From the NCBI RefSeq assembly GCF_000723165.1, contig NZ_HG322949.1, forward strand, positions 567,549 through 631,548: 64,000 bases of DNA, in the 5' to 3' direction. This document shows positions 1-8,928 of the stretch, one piece after another. The DNA is from Janthinobacterium agaricidamnosum NBRC 102515 = DSM 9628. GTDB taxonomy: Bacteria; Pseudomonadota; Gammaproteobacteria; Burkholderiales; Burkholderiaceae_D. The position numbers were made by a program, and so were the translations under genes. Every line of letters begins with the position of its first letter. Position 1 is the first letter of the stretch. The notes beneath the pieces are model-generated. The model was not told the DNA's origin and searched no databases. It worked only from the letters and a program-made list of their open reading frames with translations.

Positions 1-1
1 C

Positions 2-1711
2 TTACACAGAGGACAATAAACGATCCAGGCCGACAACGACTGAGTTATTGTCCGCTTTCAAAAATTCTTGCTGTTCGTCGGCAAAGTAGTTGCGGACGGG
101 CGAATGCCTGGTTCTGGCCGAAATAATATATTCCCCCACATCCCTTGCAACGGTAGTGGGGGCTTTGCCCTGCAAGCCATTGGCAATCTGCTGAAGTTGA
201 TCGATGACGGTTTTTTGGGATGGGTCCGATGGCGGAATCAGCGGGGTGAACATCCAGTTCCAGCTCATATGAGGCTGGCCGAGCAATTTTCCGATGTTAT
301 TCGTATTCGCCCCCTCGTACACCGGGGGCATGGTACTTTCCCGAATTAACTCATGAAATACTTTTTTTGGTGCGCCGCCCAAGCGCAGCACCAAAAGCTG
401 GCCTTTTGCCAGCGAGCGGATCTGTGCGATAGCGTTGTCGCTATCGTGCGCCGACACAATTTTGGTGGATGCTGGCAAGTCTGTCAGCGCTGAATCCTTG
501 CAGTTGCCGGTGATCAGTAAAACCGTTCCCAGTGTATTGCTGTGTTTTTGCGCATATTGAATCCCTGCCGCCAGCGCCGTGATGGCGACTTTAAAGTCTG
601 CGCCGTAAGTCGTCATCATATCGACTTTACCTTTGCGAACGCCGGTTAACAGGGTATTGAGCGTTTCGCCGCAAGCCGTCCTGTCGAATGCTTTTTTGCG
701 CAACAGGGAAGCTTCTTGCGGGTGTCCGGATGCCGACAACTTTGCGGCTTGCGCATTTAAGGTGTCGGCTTCCTTTTGGTATTCCAGCGTCACCAGGAAA
801 TTCAAATTTTCCGGTTTTGCAACCAGCTGGGAAAAATAAGTCAGGCGGCTTTGACTTAGCGTTGCGGGATCCGGTCTTTGTGAGGAATGCGAGCGGCCTT
901 GGCTTGAGTTTTCCGCGCCTAATGTTTTTGAGATAAAGTCTTGTGAAATCTTGTCAACACCTTGGATCTTGGGCCGTGTACTACCAACCCCGACATGATT
1001 CAGCAATTTTTTCTTCGGCACGATGCTGACAAAGCGCGGCGAATGCCATTGGTGGGGTTGTAAAACGAGGACTTTGCTGGCATTCAGATTCTTGTGTAAA
1101 TCGACATTGAGCGGGTTATCAAGCGCCGCGTAAATGCCTAATTCTGTTTTCTCATGTGATTCGATATTCTGTAGGACGCGTATTCTTTTATCCAGCAGTT
1201 CCTGTACGGCTTCGCCATTATCGATATAGCCAGGCAGCAGCGTCTCCAATTTTTTCGATGTCGCCTTATCATTGTTTTCGGGAATAAGTTCAATTATTTT
1301 ATTAAACCCCAAATCGCGTAGCTCTTGCACCATGGTCAAGGTCGCTGCCTGATGTCCTAAACCCGGTGCTTTGGGTACGCCAATACGAATCTTGTCCAAT
1401 GTCCCCAAATATTGTCGCACCTTGGCGATGCGGGCCTTGTCAGCCTCATTTAATGCGATGCCGGCATTCGGCAATCTCGCACGCGTGACGGTATTTTCGG
1501 CAGACGATGGCGTGTTGTTAATGACATGACGCATGGTATTGGAACCTTGCGCAAGCGCCAGGTTTGATGAGCGAGACTTGTTGCCGCCAGTTACGGAAGC
1601 TTTGCCAGCATCGCGCTCATTTGTTCTGATTGTTCGTTCAAGATCCTGAGGATTGTGATGGCCAGAGATTTGCTGGTTGGGCATTGTATTTGTGTAATTA
1701 TATTTATACAT
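2..1711 (-). CDS. orphan protein with GT-B glycosyltransferase-like pattern
   Basis: Complete 569-residue frame ending in TAA at the window edge. I do not recognise the family with certainty. Residues 1-90 are rich in Ser, Thr, Asn and Gln and look disordered. Residues about 105-135 read like the first strand and loop of a GT-B enzyme (IRIGVPKAPGLGHQAATL, a G-x-GH loop). The second half has a LLVLRLGG strand followed by PPVYEGANTNNIGKLLG, which resembles the donor-binding E-G-x-N-T turn of MurG/UGT-like folds. No signal peptide or membrane segment is seen. There is no good ribosome site before ATG 1711 or before the in-frame Met at 1684. Base composition is clearly lower in GC than the neighbours, which suggests transfer. 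An injected effector or a sugar transferase are both possible; neither is shown. Confidence 0.6.
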   Translation of the reverse strand: MYKYNYTNTMPNQQISGHHNPQDLERTIRTNERDAGKASVTGGNKSRSSNLALAQGSNTMRHVINNTPSSAENTVTRARLPNAGIALNEADKARIAKVRQYLGTLDKIRIGVPKAPGLGHQAATLTMVQELRDLGFNKIIELIPENNDKATSKKLETLLPGYIDNGEAVQELLDKRIRVLQNIESHEKTELGIYAALDNPLNVDLHKNLNASKVLVLQPHQWHSPRFVSIVPKKKLLNHVGVGSTRPKIQGVDKISQDFISKTLGAENSSQGRSHSSQRPDPATLSQSRLTYFSQLVAKPENLNFLVTLEYQKEADTLNAQAAKLSASGHPQEASLLRKKAFDRTACGETLNTLLTGVRKGKVDMMTTYGADFKVAITALAAGIQYAQKHSNTLGTVLLITGNCKDSALTDLPASTKIVSAHDSDNAIAQIRSLAKGQLLVLRLGGAPKKVFHELIRESTMPPVYEGANTNNIGKLLGQPHMSWNWMFTPLIPPSDPSQKTVIDQLQQIANGLQGKAPTTVARDVGEYIISARTRHSPVRNYFADEQQEFLKADNNSVVVGLDRLLSSV

Positions 1712-2052
1712 ATTTTAATAATATTCAAGGAAATAATTAATATTGTTGAAAAATATATTTCACAATTGACGGACAATTCGTGAAATGATGTGATGTCATT
1801 GCTGTGAAACGTACTGAAGAAGAAACGCATCAGTTATTTTTGGTGCGTGCGGTAGGGAATTGGTTCCTATTTGGGTGTAAAGGAATTTCCAGCGATCTTA
1901 TAAAATCGCATCTAATTGGTTCTGTGTTTCCAATTAAAAATAGCTATTTCCCCAAATGCTGTACAGTAAGGCATGGCTTAATTGAGATTGGTGCAAGATT
2001 GGTGCATATGCTGGTCCCAATTCCAGGCACCATCACTGAACGGAGATAAATC
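1712..2052. promoter_or_regulatory. AT-rich intergenic region with repeats
   Basis: No convincing gene lies here; the open frame at 1804-2049 has no coding character. The region holds an inverted repeat TAATTGG/CCAATTA at 1913-1936 with a 10-base loop, a direct repeat AATTGGTTC at 1858 and 1914, and a perfect tandem 11-mer at 1985-2006. It must carry the promoters of both the orphan gene (leftward) and the polyamine cluster (rightward). No clear sigma-70 boxes could be fixed by eye. Confidence 0.5.
1985..2006 (+). promoter_or_regulatory. tandem AGATTGGTGCA repeat, possible NtrC-like site
   Basis: Two perfect, abutting copies of the 11-mer AGATTGGTGCA lie 47 bases before puuD. Each contains TGGTGCA, the right half of the enterobacterial NtrC consensus TGCACCA-N-TGGTGCA. 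Here the half-sites are tandem, not inverted, and spaced one helical turn apart. Polyamine use is commonly under nitrogen control, so a nitrogen regulator is a reasonable guess, but no sigma-54 promoter was found downstream. Confidence 0.4.
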
Positions 2053-2817
2053 ATGCGCCGTCCCATTGTTATTGTTCCCGCCTGCGCTAAGCCGATCGGC
2101 GCGCATGCGTATCACACGGCGCAAGACAAATATGTGCAGGCGGTCGTCAACGGCGCGCGCTGCATGCCGCTGGTCTTGCCGGCGCTGGGCCGCGACACCG
2201 ACCTGGAAGCGGTGCTGGCCACCGCCGACGGCGTGATGCTGACCGGTTCGGCATCGAATCTGCACGCCGGCCTGTACGGCGAAGAAGTGCGCGATGCCAG
2301 CCTGCCTCTGGACCCGGCGCGCGACGCCACCACCTTGCCGCTGATCCGCGCGGCGCTGCGGCGCGGCATCCCGCTGCTGGCGATTTGCCGCGGTTTCCAG
2401 GAGGTCAATGTGGCGCTGGGCGGCAGCTTGCACCAGGCGGTGCACGACGTGGCCGGCATGCACGACCACCGTGAAAACGAAGAGTTCGACCTCGAGCGCC
2501 AGTACGCTCCGGTCCACCGCGTATCGCTGCGGGAGGACGGACGCATGGCGCAGATCCTCGATGGCGCGGCCGAGATGATGGTCAATTCGCTGCATGGCCA
2601 AGGCATCGCCCGGCTGGCGCCGGGATTGGCGATCGAAGCGGTGGCCGACGACGGTTTGGTCGAAGCGTACCGCGTGGCCGATGCGCCCGGCTTCAGCCTG
2701 GCGCTGCAATGGCATCCGGAATGGCGCATCGCCGACAACCCGCAATCGATGAAATTGTTTGGCGCATTCGGCCAGGCATGCCGTGTTTACCAAGGTAAAA
2801 GAAAGGGAGGACTATGA
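2053..2817 (+). CDS. puuD: gamma-glutamyl-gamma-aminobutyrate hydrolase family protein (PuuD/SpuA)
   Basis: 254-residue class I glutamine amidotransferase-like hydrolase. It releases GABA from gamma-glutamyl-GABA, the last step of the glutamylated putrescine pathway in the cytoplasm. The nucleophile is Cys112 in LLAICRGFQE, and the His/Glu pair is His221 and Glu223 in LQWHPEW. Length matches E. coli PuuD (254). Start chosen at ATG 2053, with GGAG eight bases before it. It heads the polyamine cluster and corresponds to Pseudomonas SpuA. Confidence 0.92.
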   Translation: MRRPIVIVPACAKPIGAHAYHTAQDKYVQAVVNGARCMPLVLPALGRDTDLEAVLATADGVMLTGSASNLHAGLYGEEVRDASLPLDPARDATTLPLIRAALRRGIPLLAICRGFQEVNVALGGSLHQAVHDVAGMHDHRENEEFDLERQYAPVHRVSLREDGRMAQILDGAAEMMVNSLHGQGIARLAPGLAIEAVADDGLVEAYRVADAPGFSLALQWHPEWRIADNPQSMKLFGAFGQACRVYQGKRKGGL

Positions 2818-2944
2818 CTACCTACGAACGGTGGGCGCGGCGGGTTCCTTAGTTATCCCGCGCCACGCAGCACTCCCCACAGCACCTTCGGCGCGCCAGC
2901 GAGCCCAGAGCCCGGCGCTTGATCAAGACTTAAGAGAGAAGTAC

Positions 2945-4315
2945 ATGGCAATTCGCGAAAATTTTACCTATACCGACATGGATTTGTGGCTCAATGAAAA
3001 ACGGGTCACCGAAATAGAATGCCTGGTGCCGGACTTGACCGGCGTTGCGCGCGGCAAGATCCTGCCACGCGGTAAATTCACCCAGGAGCGCGGCATGCGC
3101 ATCCCGGAAGCGGTGCTCGGCATGACCGTCACCGGCAATTATCCGGTCGACGACGGCGGTTACGACCGGGCCATTTCCAGCACCGACCGCGACATGATCT
3201 TGAAGGCCGATCCAACCACCATCACGATGGTGCCGTGGGCCACCGATCCGACCGCGCAAGTGATACACGACTGTTATTTCGCCGATGGCATGCTGGTCGA
3301 TTTCGCGCCCCGTTCGGTGTTGCGGCGGGTGTTGAAACTGTATGCCGACAAGGGCTGGAAACCGGTGGTGGCGCCCGAGCTGGAGTTTTACCTGACCGCG
3401 AAGAACACCGATCCCGACTTGCCGCTGCGGCCGCCGGTCGGCCGTAGCGGGCGCGCCGAAACCAGCCGCCAGGTGTACAGCATCGACGCCGTCAACGAGT
3501 TCGATCCGCTGTTCGAGGATATCTACGATTACTGCGAGCTGATGAACCTCGACGTCGATACGCTGATCCATGAAATCGGCGCCGGCCAGATGGAAATCAA
3601 CTTCCTGCATGGCGACCCGCTGGGCCTGGCCGACAAGGTATTTTTCTTCAAGCGCACGCTGCGCGAAGCGGCGCTGAAGCACGATATGTACGCCACCTTC
3701 ATGGCCAAGCCGATGGCCGGCGAACCGGGTTCGGCGATGCATGTGCACCAGAGCGTGGTCGACGCCAGGACCGGCTTGAATATCTTCAGCAATGAAGACG
3801 GTTCGGCGGCGGCGATCTTCAAGCATTACATCGGCGGCTTGCAGCGCTATATGCCGGCGGCGATGGCGATCGTCGCGCCGTACGTCAATTCCTACCGCCG
3901 CATCGTGCGCCATACGGCCGCGCCGATCAATATCCAGTGGGGCGTGGATAACCGCACCGTCGGTTTCCGGGTGCCGGAATCGGGCGTGCAAGACCGCCGC
4001 ATCGAAAACCGCATCATCGGCGCCGACGCCAATCCCTACCTGGCGCTGGCGGTGACGCTGGCCTGCGGCTACCTCGGCATGGTGGAACAGCTGGAACCGA
4101 CGCCGATGATGGGCGGCAGCGCCTACGACATGAAGTTCGAACTGCCGCAAGGCTTGCCGGAAGCGCTGCAGGCGCTGCGCGCCGAAGACAAATTGCGCAC
4201 CGTGCTGGGCGAGCGCTTCATCGATGTCTATGCCGCGATCAAGGACCTGGAACACCAGGAATTCATGACCGTCATCAGCCCCTGGGAACGCGAACATCTT
4301 TTGCTGCACGTCTGA
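2945..4315 (+). CDS. puuA: gamma-glutamylputrescine synthetase-type glutamine synthetase
   Basis: 456-residue glutamine synthetase fold enzyme that would join glutamate to putrescine or another polyamine using ATP. GS signatures seen: PELEFYL, GAGQMEINF, the GSAMHVHQS histidine box and NRTVGFRVP. The frame is open upstream to 2759, but ATG 2945 (MAIRENFTY) is preferred: AAGAGAGAAG precedes it, and upstream starts would overlap puuD. The adenylylation loop of true GlnA is not evident. Its position after puuD and before spuC supports a polyamine role over ammonium assimilation. Confidence 0.9.
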   Translation: MAIRENFTYTDMDLWLNEKRVTEIECLVPDLTGVARGKILPRGKFTQERGMRIPEAVLGMTVTGNYPVDDGGYDRAISSTDRDMILKADPTTITMVPWATDPTAQVIHDCYFADGMLVDFAPRSVLRRVLKLYADKGWKPVVAPELEFYLTAKNTDPDLPLRPPVGRSGRAETSRQVYSIDAVNEFDPLFEDIYDYCELMNLDVDTLIHEIGAGQMEINFLHGDPLGLADKVFFFKRTLREAALKHDMYATFMAKPMAGEPGSAMHVHQSVVDARTGLNIFSNEDGSAAAIFKHYIGGLQRYMPAAMAIVAPYVNSYRRIVRHTAAPINIQWGVDNRTVGFRVPESGVQDRRIENRIIGADANPYLALAVTLACGYLGMVEQLEPTPMMGGSAYDMKFELPQGLPEALQALRAEDKLRTVLGERFIDVYAAIKDLEHQEFMTVISPWEREHLLLHV

Positions 4316-4329
4316 GAGAAAGGAAGACC

Positions 4330-5784
4330 ATGTCGAATAATCCATTGGCGCCCAGCGCCTCTTTAGTCGCGTCGGTGCGCCACAGCGCCAGCCATCAGCA
4401 GCTGTACGATACTGCCGCGATCCAGCAGCTCGACTCGGCGCATTATCTGCATCCGTTCACCGATTTCCAGGAATTGAACGCCAGGGGCGCACGCGTGATG
4501 GTGCGCGGCGACGGCATTTATTTGTGGGATTCGCACGGCAAGAAAATCCTCGACGGCATGTCCGGCCTGTGGTGCGTCAACGTCGGCTACGGCCGCACCA
4601 GCATTTCGGAAGCGGTCTACCGGCAGATGGAAACGCTGCCGTTCTATAACAGCTTTTTCAACACCACCAACCTGCCGGCGGTGCAACTGGCGGCCAAGCT
4701 GGCGCAGATCTCGCCGCCGCAATTCCAGCACGTGTTCTTCACCAGTTCCGGTTCGGAAGCGAACGACACCAATCTGCGCATGGTGCGCCGCTACTGGGAT
4801 TTGCTCGGTTATACGGAGCGCCACACCGTCATCAGCCGCCACAACGCGTATCACGGCAGCACCGTGGCCGGCGCATCGCTGGGCGGCATGGATGGCATGC
4901 ATGCGCAGGGCGGCTTGCCGATCCCCGGCATCGAACATATCGGCCAGCCGAATTACCTGGAGGCGGGACACGGCATGACGCCGGAGGCATTCGGCTTGAA
5001 GGCGGCCTCGTGGCTGGAAGATAAAATCCTCGAAATCGGCGCCGACAAGGTCGCCGCCTTCATCGGCGAACCGGTGCAGGGCGCCGGCGGCGTGGTGATT
5101 CCGCCGGCCACCTACTGGCCGGAAATCCAGCGCATCTGCGACAAATATGGCGTCTTGCTGATCGCCGACGAAGTCATTTGCGGTTTCGGCCGCCTCGGCA
5201 CCTGGTTCGCGTCCGAACTGTTCGGCATCAAGCCCGACCTGATCACGTTCGCCAAGGGCGTCACGTCCGGTTACGTGCCGCTGGGCGGGGTGCTGGTCGG
5301 CGACCGGGTGGCGAACGTGCTGATCAGGCAGGGCGGCGAATTCGCCCACGGTTTTACGTACTCCGGCCACCCGGTGGCGTGCGCCGCCGCGCTGGAAAAC
5401 ATCCGCATCATCGAAGATGAAAAGCTGGTGCACAAGGTGGCCGACGATACTGGCCCCTACCTGAAGCAGCGCTTCGCCACGCTGGCCGACCATCCGCTGG
5501 TCGGTGATGCCGACAGTTGCGGCTTCGTGGCCGGCCTGAACCTGGTGCGGCGCAAGGGGGCGACGCTGCACGACCATGTGCCGTTCAGCGACGAGCAGAA
5601 TATCGGCATGATTTGCCGCGGCCATATGTTCGACAACGGCATGATCATGCGCGCCGTCGGGCCGCGCATGATCGTCGCGCCGCCGCTGGTGATGAGCCGG
5701 GCGCAAATCGATGAAATGGTGGCGCTGATCCGGCTGTGCCTGGACCAGACTTATGACGATGTCAAGGCGCGCGGCTGGTTATAA
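4330..5784 (+). CDS. spuC: polyamine (putrescine-pyruvate) aminotransferase, SpuC type
   Basis: 484-residue class III PLP-dependent aminotransferase. In Pseudomonas, SpuC moves an amino group from putrescine, cadaverine or spermidine to pyruvate. The PLP lysine is Lys309 in LITFAKGVTSGYVPLGG; GEPVQGAGGVVIPP and the DEVICGFGR strand are also seen. Start ATG 4330 follows GAAAGGAAG and lies 14 bases after puuA. In this cluster it could replace the missing oxidase PuuB. Other omega-amino substrates are possible. Confidence 0.9.
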   Translation: MSNNPLAPSASLVASVRHSASHQQLYDTAAIQQLDSAHYLHPFTDFQELNARGARVMVRGDGIYLWDSHGKKILDGMSGLWCVNVGYGRTSISEAVYRQMETLPFYNSFFNTTNLPAVQLAAKLAQISPPQFQHVFFTSSGSEANDTNLRMVRRYWDLLGYTERHTVISRHNAYHGSTVAGASLGGMDGMHAQGGLPIPGIEHIGQPNYLEAGHGMTPEAFGLKAASWLEDKILEIGADKVAAFIGEPVQGAGGVVIPPATYWPEIQRICDKYGVLLIADEVICGFGRLGTWFASELFGIKPDLITFAKGVTSGYVPLGGVLVGDRVANVLIRQGGEFAHGFTYSGHPVACAAALENIRIIEDEKLVHKVADDTGPYLKQRFATLADHPLVGDADSCGFVAGLNLVRRKGATLHDHVPFSDEQNIGMICRGHMFDNGMIMRAVGPRMIVAPPLVMSRAQIDEMVALIRLCLDQTYDDVKARGWL

Positions 5785-5949
5785 ACGGCGCGAAAACAGC
5801 GGGCGGAACTTGTGTTGGATTCAGCCGACAAACCCGGATCGGGACAAGTTTTGGACCGGATCGCGGACACATCCGCTAAACTTCGGGGTTTGGCCGGTTT
5901 TTAAGCTGATGCCGCCCGCTTTTTTCGATCAATTTTTATTTGCACAACC

Positions 5950-7116
5950 ATGACGACTGCACCATCCGCCGCACCGGCCAGTGAGAACAGCCCGCCTATT
6001 CCGCCGATTGCCCCCTTCCTGTCGATCAGTCACCTGGTCAAGGCGTTCGACGGCGTGCGCGCCGTCGACGATATTTCCGTGACCATCAACAAGGGTGAGA
6101 TTTTTGCGCTGCTGGGCAGTTCCGGGTGCGGCAAGTCGACCTTGCTGCGCATGCTGGCCGGCTTCGAAACGCCGACCTCCGGCCAGATCACGCTGGCCGG
6201 CCAGGATATCGTCAACGTGCCGCCGTACCAGCGGCCGATCAATATGATGTTCCAGTCGTACGCGCTGTTTCCGCACCTGACGGTGTGGGACAATATCGCC
6301 TTCGGCTTGAAGCGCGACGGCTTGCCGAAAGATCAAGTGGCGGCCCAGGTCGACAAGATGCTGGAGCTGGTGCAATTGTCGAGCTATGCCAGGCGCAAGC
6401 CGCACCAGCTGTCGGGCGGCCAGCAGCAGCGCGTGGCGCTGGCGCGCAGCCTGGCCAAGCGGCCGCAATTGCTGCTGCTGGACGAGCCGCTGGGCGCGCT
6501 CGACAAGAAGCTGCGCGAACGCACGCAGATGGAGCTGGTCAACATCATCGAGCAGGTCGGCGTGACCTGCGTGATGGTGACCCACGACCAGGACGAGGCG
6601 ATGAGCATGGCGACGCGCATCGCGGTGATGAGCGAAGGGCGCATCCTGCAAGTGGGCGCGCCGGGCGAAATCTATGAAACCCCGAATTGCCGCTTCGTCG
6701 CCGACTTCATCGGCAGCGTCAACCTGTTCGACGGCCATATCACCGTCGACGAGCCGGACCATGTGGTGATCGATACGCCGCAAGGCCAGTGTTATGTCGC
6801 GCACGGCATCACCGGCACCATGGGCATGCCGGTGTCGGTCGCGGTGCGGCCTGAAAAAATGGCGCTGCAAGTCGCGCCGCCGGCGGCCGGGGAACGCGCT
6901 TCGCCGGCCGAGCATGGCTACAATTGCGCGCCCGGCGTGATCACCGCGATGGCGTATTTTGGCAATGAAACGCTGTACCACGTGCGGCTCGACAGCGGCA
7001 TGCAGGTCAAGGTGTCGCGCACCAACGCGGCGCGCCACGAAAGCGCGCGCCTGGAACGCGAGCAGCGCGTCCACGTGTGGTGGGACGGCGCCGACATGGT
7101 CGTGCTGACCAGCTAA
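5950..7116 (+). CDS. potG: polyamine ABC transporter ATP-binding protein
   Basis: 388-residue ATPase of the PotA/PotG/SpuF group that powers putrescine or spermidine import. Walker A GSSGCGKST is near residue 56, the signature LSGGQQQR near 155, and Walker B LLLLDEPLGALD follows; a TOBE-like C-terminal domain completes it. ATG 5950 has no recognisable Shine-Dalgarno sequence, unlike its neighbours. The preceding 165 bases hold no gene, whereas this position is normally occupied by the periplasmic binding protein (PotF or SpuD/SpuE). Confidence 0.92.
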   Translation: MTTAPSAAPASENSPPIPPIAPFLSISHLVKAFDGVRAVDDISVTINKGEIFALLGSSGCGKSTLLRMLAGFETPTSGQITLAGQDIVNVPPYQRPINMMFQSYALFPHLTVWDNIAFGLKRDGLPKDQVAAQVDKMLELVQLSSYARRKPHQLSGGQQQRVALARSLAKRPQLLLLDEPLGALDKKLRERTQMELVNIIEQVGVTCVMVTHDQDEAMSMATRIAVMSEGRILQVGAPGEIYETPNCRFVADFIGSVNLFDGHITVDEPDHVVIDTPQGQCYVAHGITGTMGMPVSVAVRPEKMALQVAPPAAGERASPAEHGYNCAPGVITAMAYFGNETLYHVRLDSGMQVKVSRTNAARHESARLEREQRVHVWWDGADMVVLTS

Positions 7117-7127
7117 GGAAATCATCG

Positions 7128-8054
7128 ATGAAATCCTTGCCGCTCCCGTTGCGAAATTTGGTGGCCCTGCGCTGGGCCAGTGGCCGCAACGTCGTCATCG
7201 CCGTGCCGTTCCTGTGGCTGGCCATCGCCTTCCTGGTGCCGTTCCTGATCGTGCTGCGCATCAGCCTGTCCGACCTGGACGGCGGCAGCCCGCTGGGCGG
7301 CTTGCTCAGCTACGCCGACGGCGTGCTGCAACTGAAGGTCAAGGTGGCCAATTACCTGACCATCTTCAGCGACGACTTGTATGTGCTCACTTACCTCAGT
7401 TCGCTGAAATACGCCGCCGTCACCACCGCCATCTGCCTGTGCATCGGCTACCCGTTCGCGTATGCGATGGCGCGCGCGAAACCCGCCGTGCGGCCGGTGC
7501 TGATGATGCTGGTGATGCTGCCGTTCTGGACCTCGTTCCTGCTGCGCGTGTATGCGTGGAAGGGCATCCTGGCCAACCACGGCTTGCTGAACGACTTGCT
7601 GCTGACGCTGGGTGTGATACAAGAGCCGCTGCACATGATGAATACCGCGTTTTCGCTGGTGGTCGGCATGGTCTACGCGTATCTGCCGTTCATGATACTG
7701 CCGCTGTACGCCAACCTGGTGAAGATGGACATACGCTTCCTGGAAGCGGCGGCCGATCTCGGCGCCACGCCGCTGCAGGCGTTCTGGCGCATCACGGTGC
7801 CGCTGTCGAAGTCCGGCATCATCGCCGGCTCGATGCTGGTGTTTATCCCGGCGGTCGGCGAATACGTGATCCCGGAATTGCTGGGCGGCCCGGAAACGCT
7901 GATGATAGGCCGGGTGCTGTGGGATGAATATTTCACCAATAACGACTGGGCCATGGCGTCGTCGGTGACGGTGCTGGTGATCTTGCTGATCCTGGTGCCG
8001 ATGGCGATCTTTAACAAATACAAGGCTGGCCAGGAAGTAGGAGCGCGCGCATGA
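7128..8054 (+). CDS. potH: polyamine ABC transporter permease
   Basis: 308-residue inner-membrane permease of the PotH/SpuG type with about six hydrophobic segments. The EAA loop reads EAAADLGATPLQAFWRITVP near residues 206-226. The frame stays open 17 codons upstream inside potG, but ATG 7128 follows AAGGAAATC and avoids that overlap. It forms the channel with PotI and takes substrate from a binding protein that is not encoded here. Confidence 0.93.
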   Translation: MKSLPLPLRNLVALRWASGRNVVIAVPFLWLAIAFLVPFLIVLRISLSDLDGGSPLGGLLSYADGVLQLKVKVANYLTIFSDDLYVLTYLSSLKYAAVTTAICLCIGYPFAYAMARAKPAVRPVLMMLVMLPFWTSFLLRVYAWKGILANHGLLNDLLLTLGVIQEPLHMMNTAFSLVVGMVYAYLPFMILPLYANLVKMDIRFLEAAADLGATPLQAFWRITVPLSKSGIIAGSMLVFIPAVGEYVIPELLGGPETLMIGRVLWDEYFTNNDWAMASSVTVLVILLILVPMAIFNKYKAGQEVGARA

Positions 8055-8905
8055 ACGGAGCCACTTTCCTGCAACGCTGGTTCGGCCGCGGCTGGCTGTC
8101 GCTGGGTTATCTGTTCCTGTACCTGCCGATCGTCGTGCTGATCGTTTTTTCCTTTAACGAGTCGCGCCAGGACATGGTGTGGAGCGGCTTTTCGCTGCGC
8201 TGGTACCATGAGCTGATGAACGACACCGAAATCATTTCCGGTTTCGGCCTGTCGCTGAAAATCGCCTTCATGTCGGCCACCTCGTCGGTGATCCTGGGCC
8301 TGTTCGCCGCGTTCGCGCTGACCAGCTACCAGCGCTTCAAGGGCCGCACGGTGTTTTCGGCGATGGTCAGCGCGCCGCTGGTGATGCCGGAAGTGATTAT
8401 CGGCCTGTCGCTGCTGCTGATGCTGGTGTCGATGCAAAAAGTGTTCGGCTTCCCGGAGCGCGGCACGTTCACGATCTGGATCGGCCATACCTTGCTGGGC
8501 ATGGCCTACGCCGCCGTGGTGGTGCAGTCGCGCCTGCAGGAAATGGGCAAGTCGCTGGCGGAAGCGGCGATGGACCTCGGCTGCCGGCCGCACCAGGTGT
8601 TTTTCCTGGTCACGCTGCCGAATATCACGCAAGCGCTGGCGTCGGCCTGGCTGCTGACTTTTACGCTGTCGCTGGACGACGTGGTGCTGTCCGCGTTCCT
8701 GTCCGGCCCCGGTTCGACCACCATGCCGCTGGTGATTTTCTCGCGCGCCCGGCTTGGCCTGGACCCGCGCGTGAATGCGATCGCCGCGCTGACCATATTG
8801 GTGGTGACGATCGCGGTGATCGTATCGAGCGTGATGCTGGCGCGCGCCGAACGGCGCCGCCGCAAGCAGATTTCCGCAGCGTTTTCCGCTGACGGTTCGG
8901 AGTAA
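8051..8905 (+). CDS. potI: polyamine ABC transporter permease
   Basis: 284-residue second permease (PotI/SpuH type). It shares an ATGA stop-start overlap with potH, so the two are translationally coupled and made in equal amounts. The EAA loop reads EAAMDLGCRPHQVFFLVTLP. Several hydrophobic segments are clear, including YLFLYLPIVVLIVFSF near the N terminus. Confidence 0.93.
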   Translation: MNGATFLQRWFGRGWLSLGYLFLYLPIVVLIVFSFNESRQDMVWSGFSLRWYHELMNDTEIISGFGLSLKIAFMSATSSVILGLFAAFALTSYQRFKGRTVFSAMVSAPLVMPEVIIGLSLLLMLVSMQKVFGFPERGTFTIWIGHTLLGMAYAAVVVQSRLQEMGKSLAEAAMDLGCRPHQVFFLVTLPNITQALASAWLLTFTLSLDDVVLSAFLSGPGSTTMPLVIFSRARLGLDPRVNAIAALTILVVTIAVIVSSVMLARAERRRRKQISAAFSADGSE

Positions 8906-8928
8906 AAACAACCTTTGAGGAGACGATA

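Noticed and set aside
1804..2049. 81-codon frame in the first intergenic region
   Set aside because: No ribosome site, no recognisable motif, and it crosses the repeats before puuD.
2759..2944. N-terminal extension of puuA to 2759
   Set aside because: It overlaps puuD, and the residues do not resemble glutamine synthetase; ATG 2945 has a ribosome site.
2930..4345. 471-codon minus-strand frame opposite puuA
   Set aside because: His/Arg/Gln-rich antisense shadow typical of high-GC genes.
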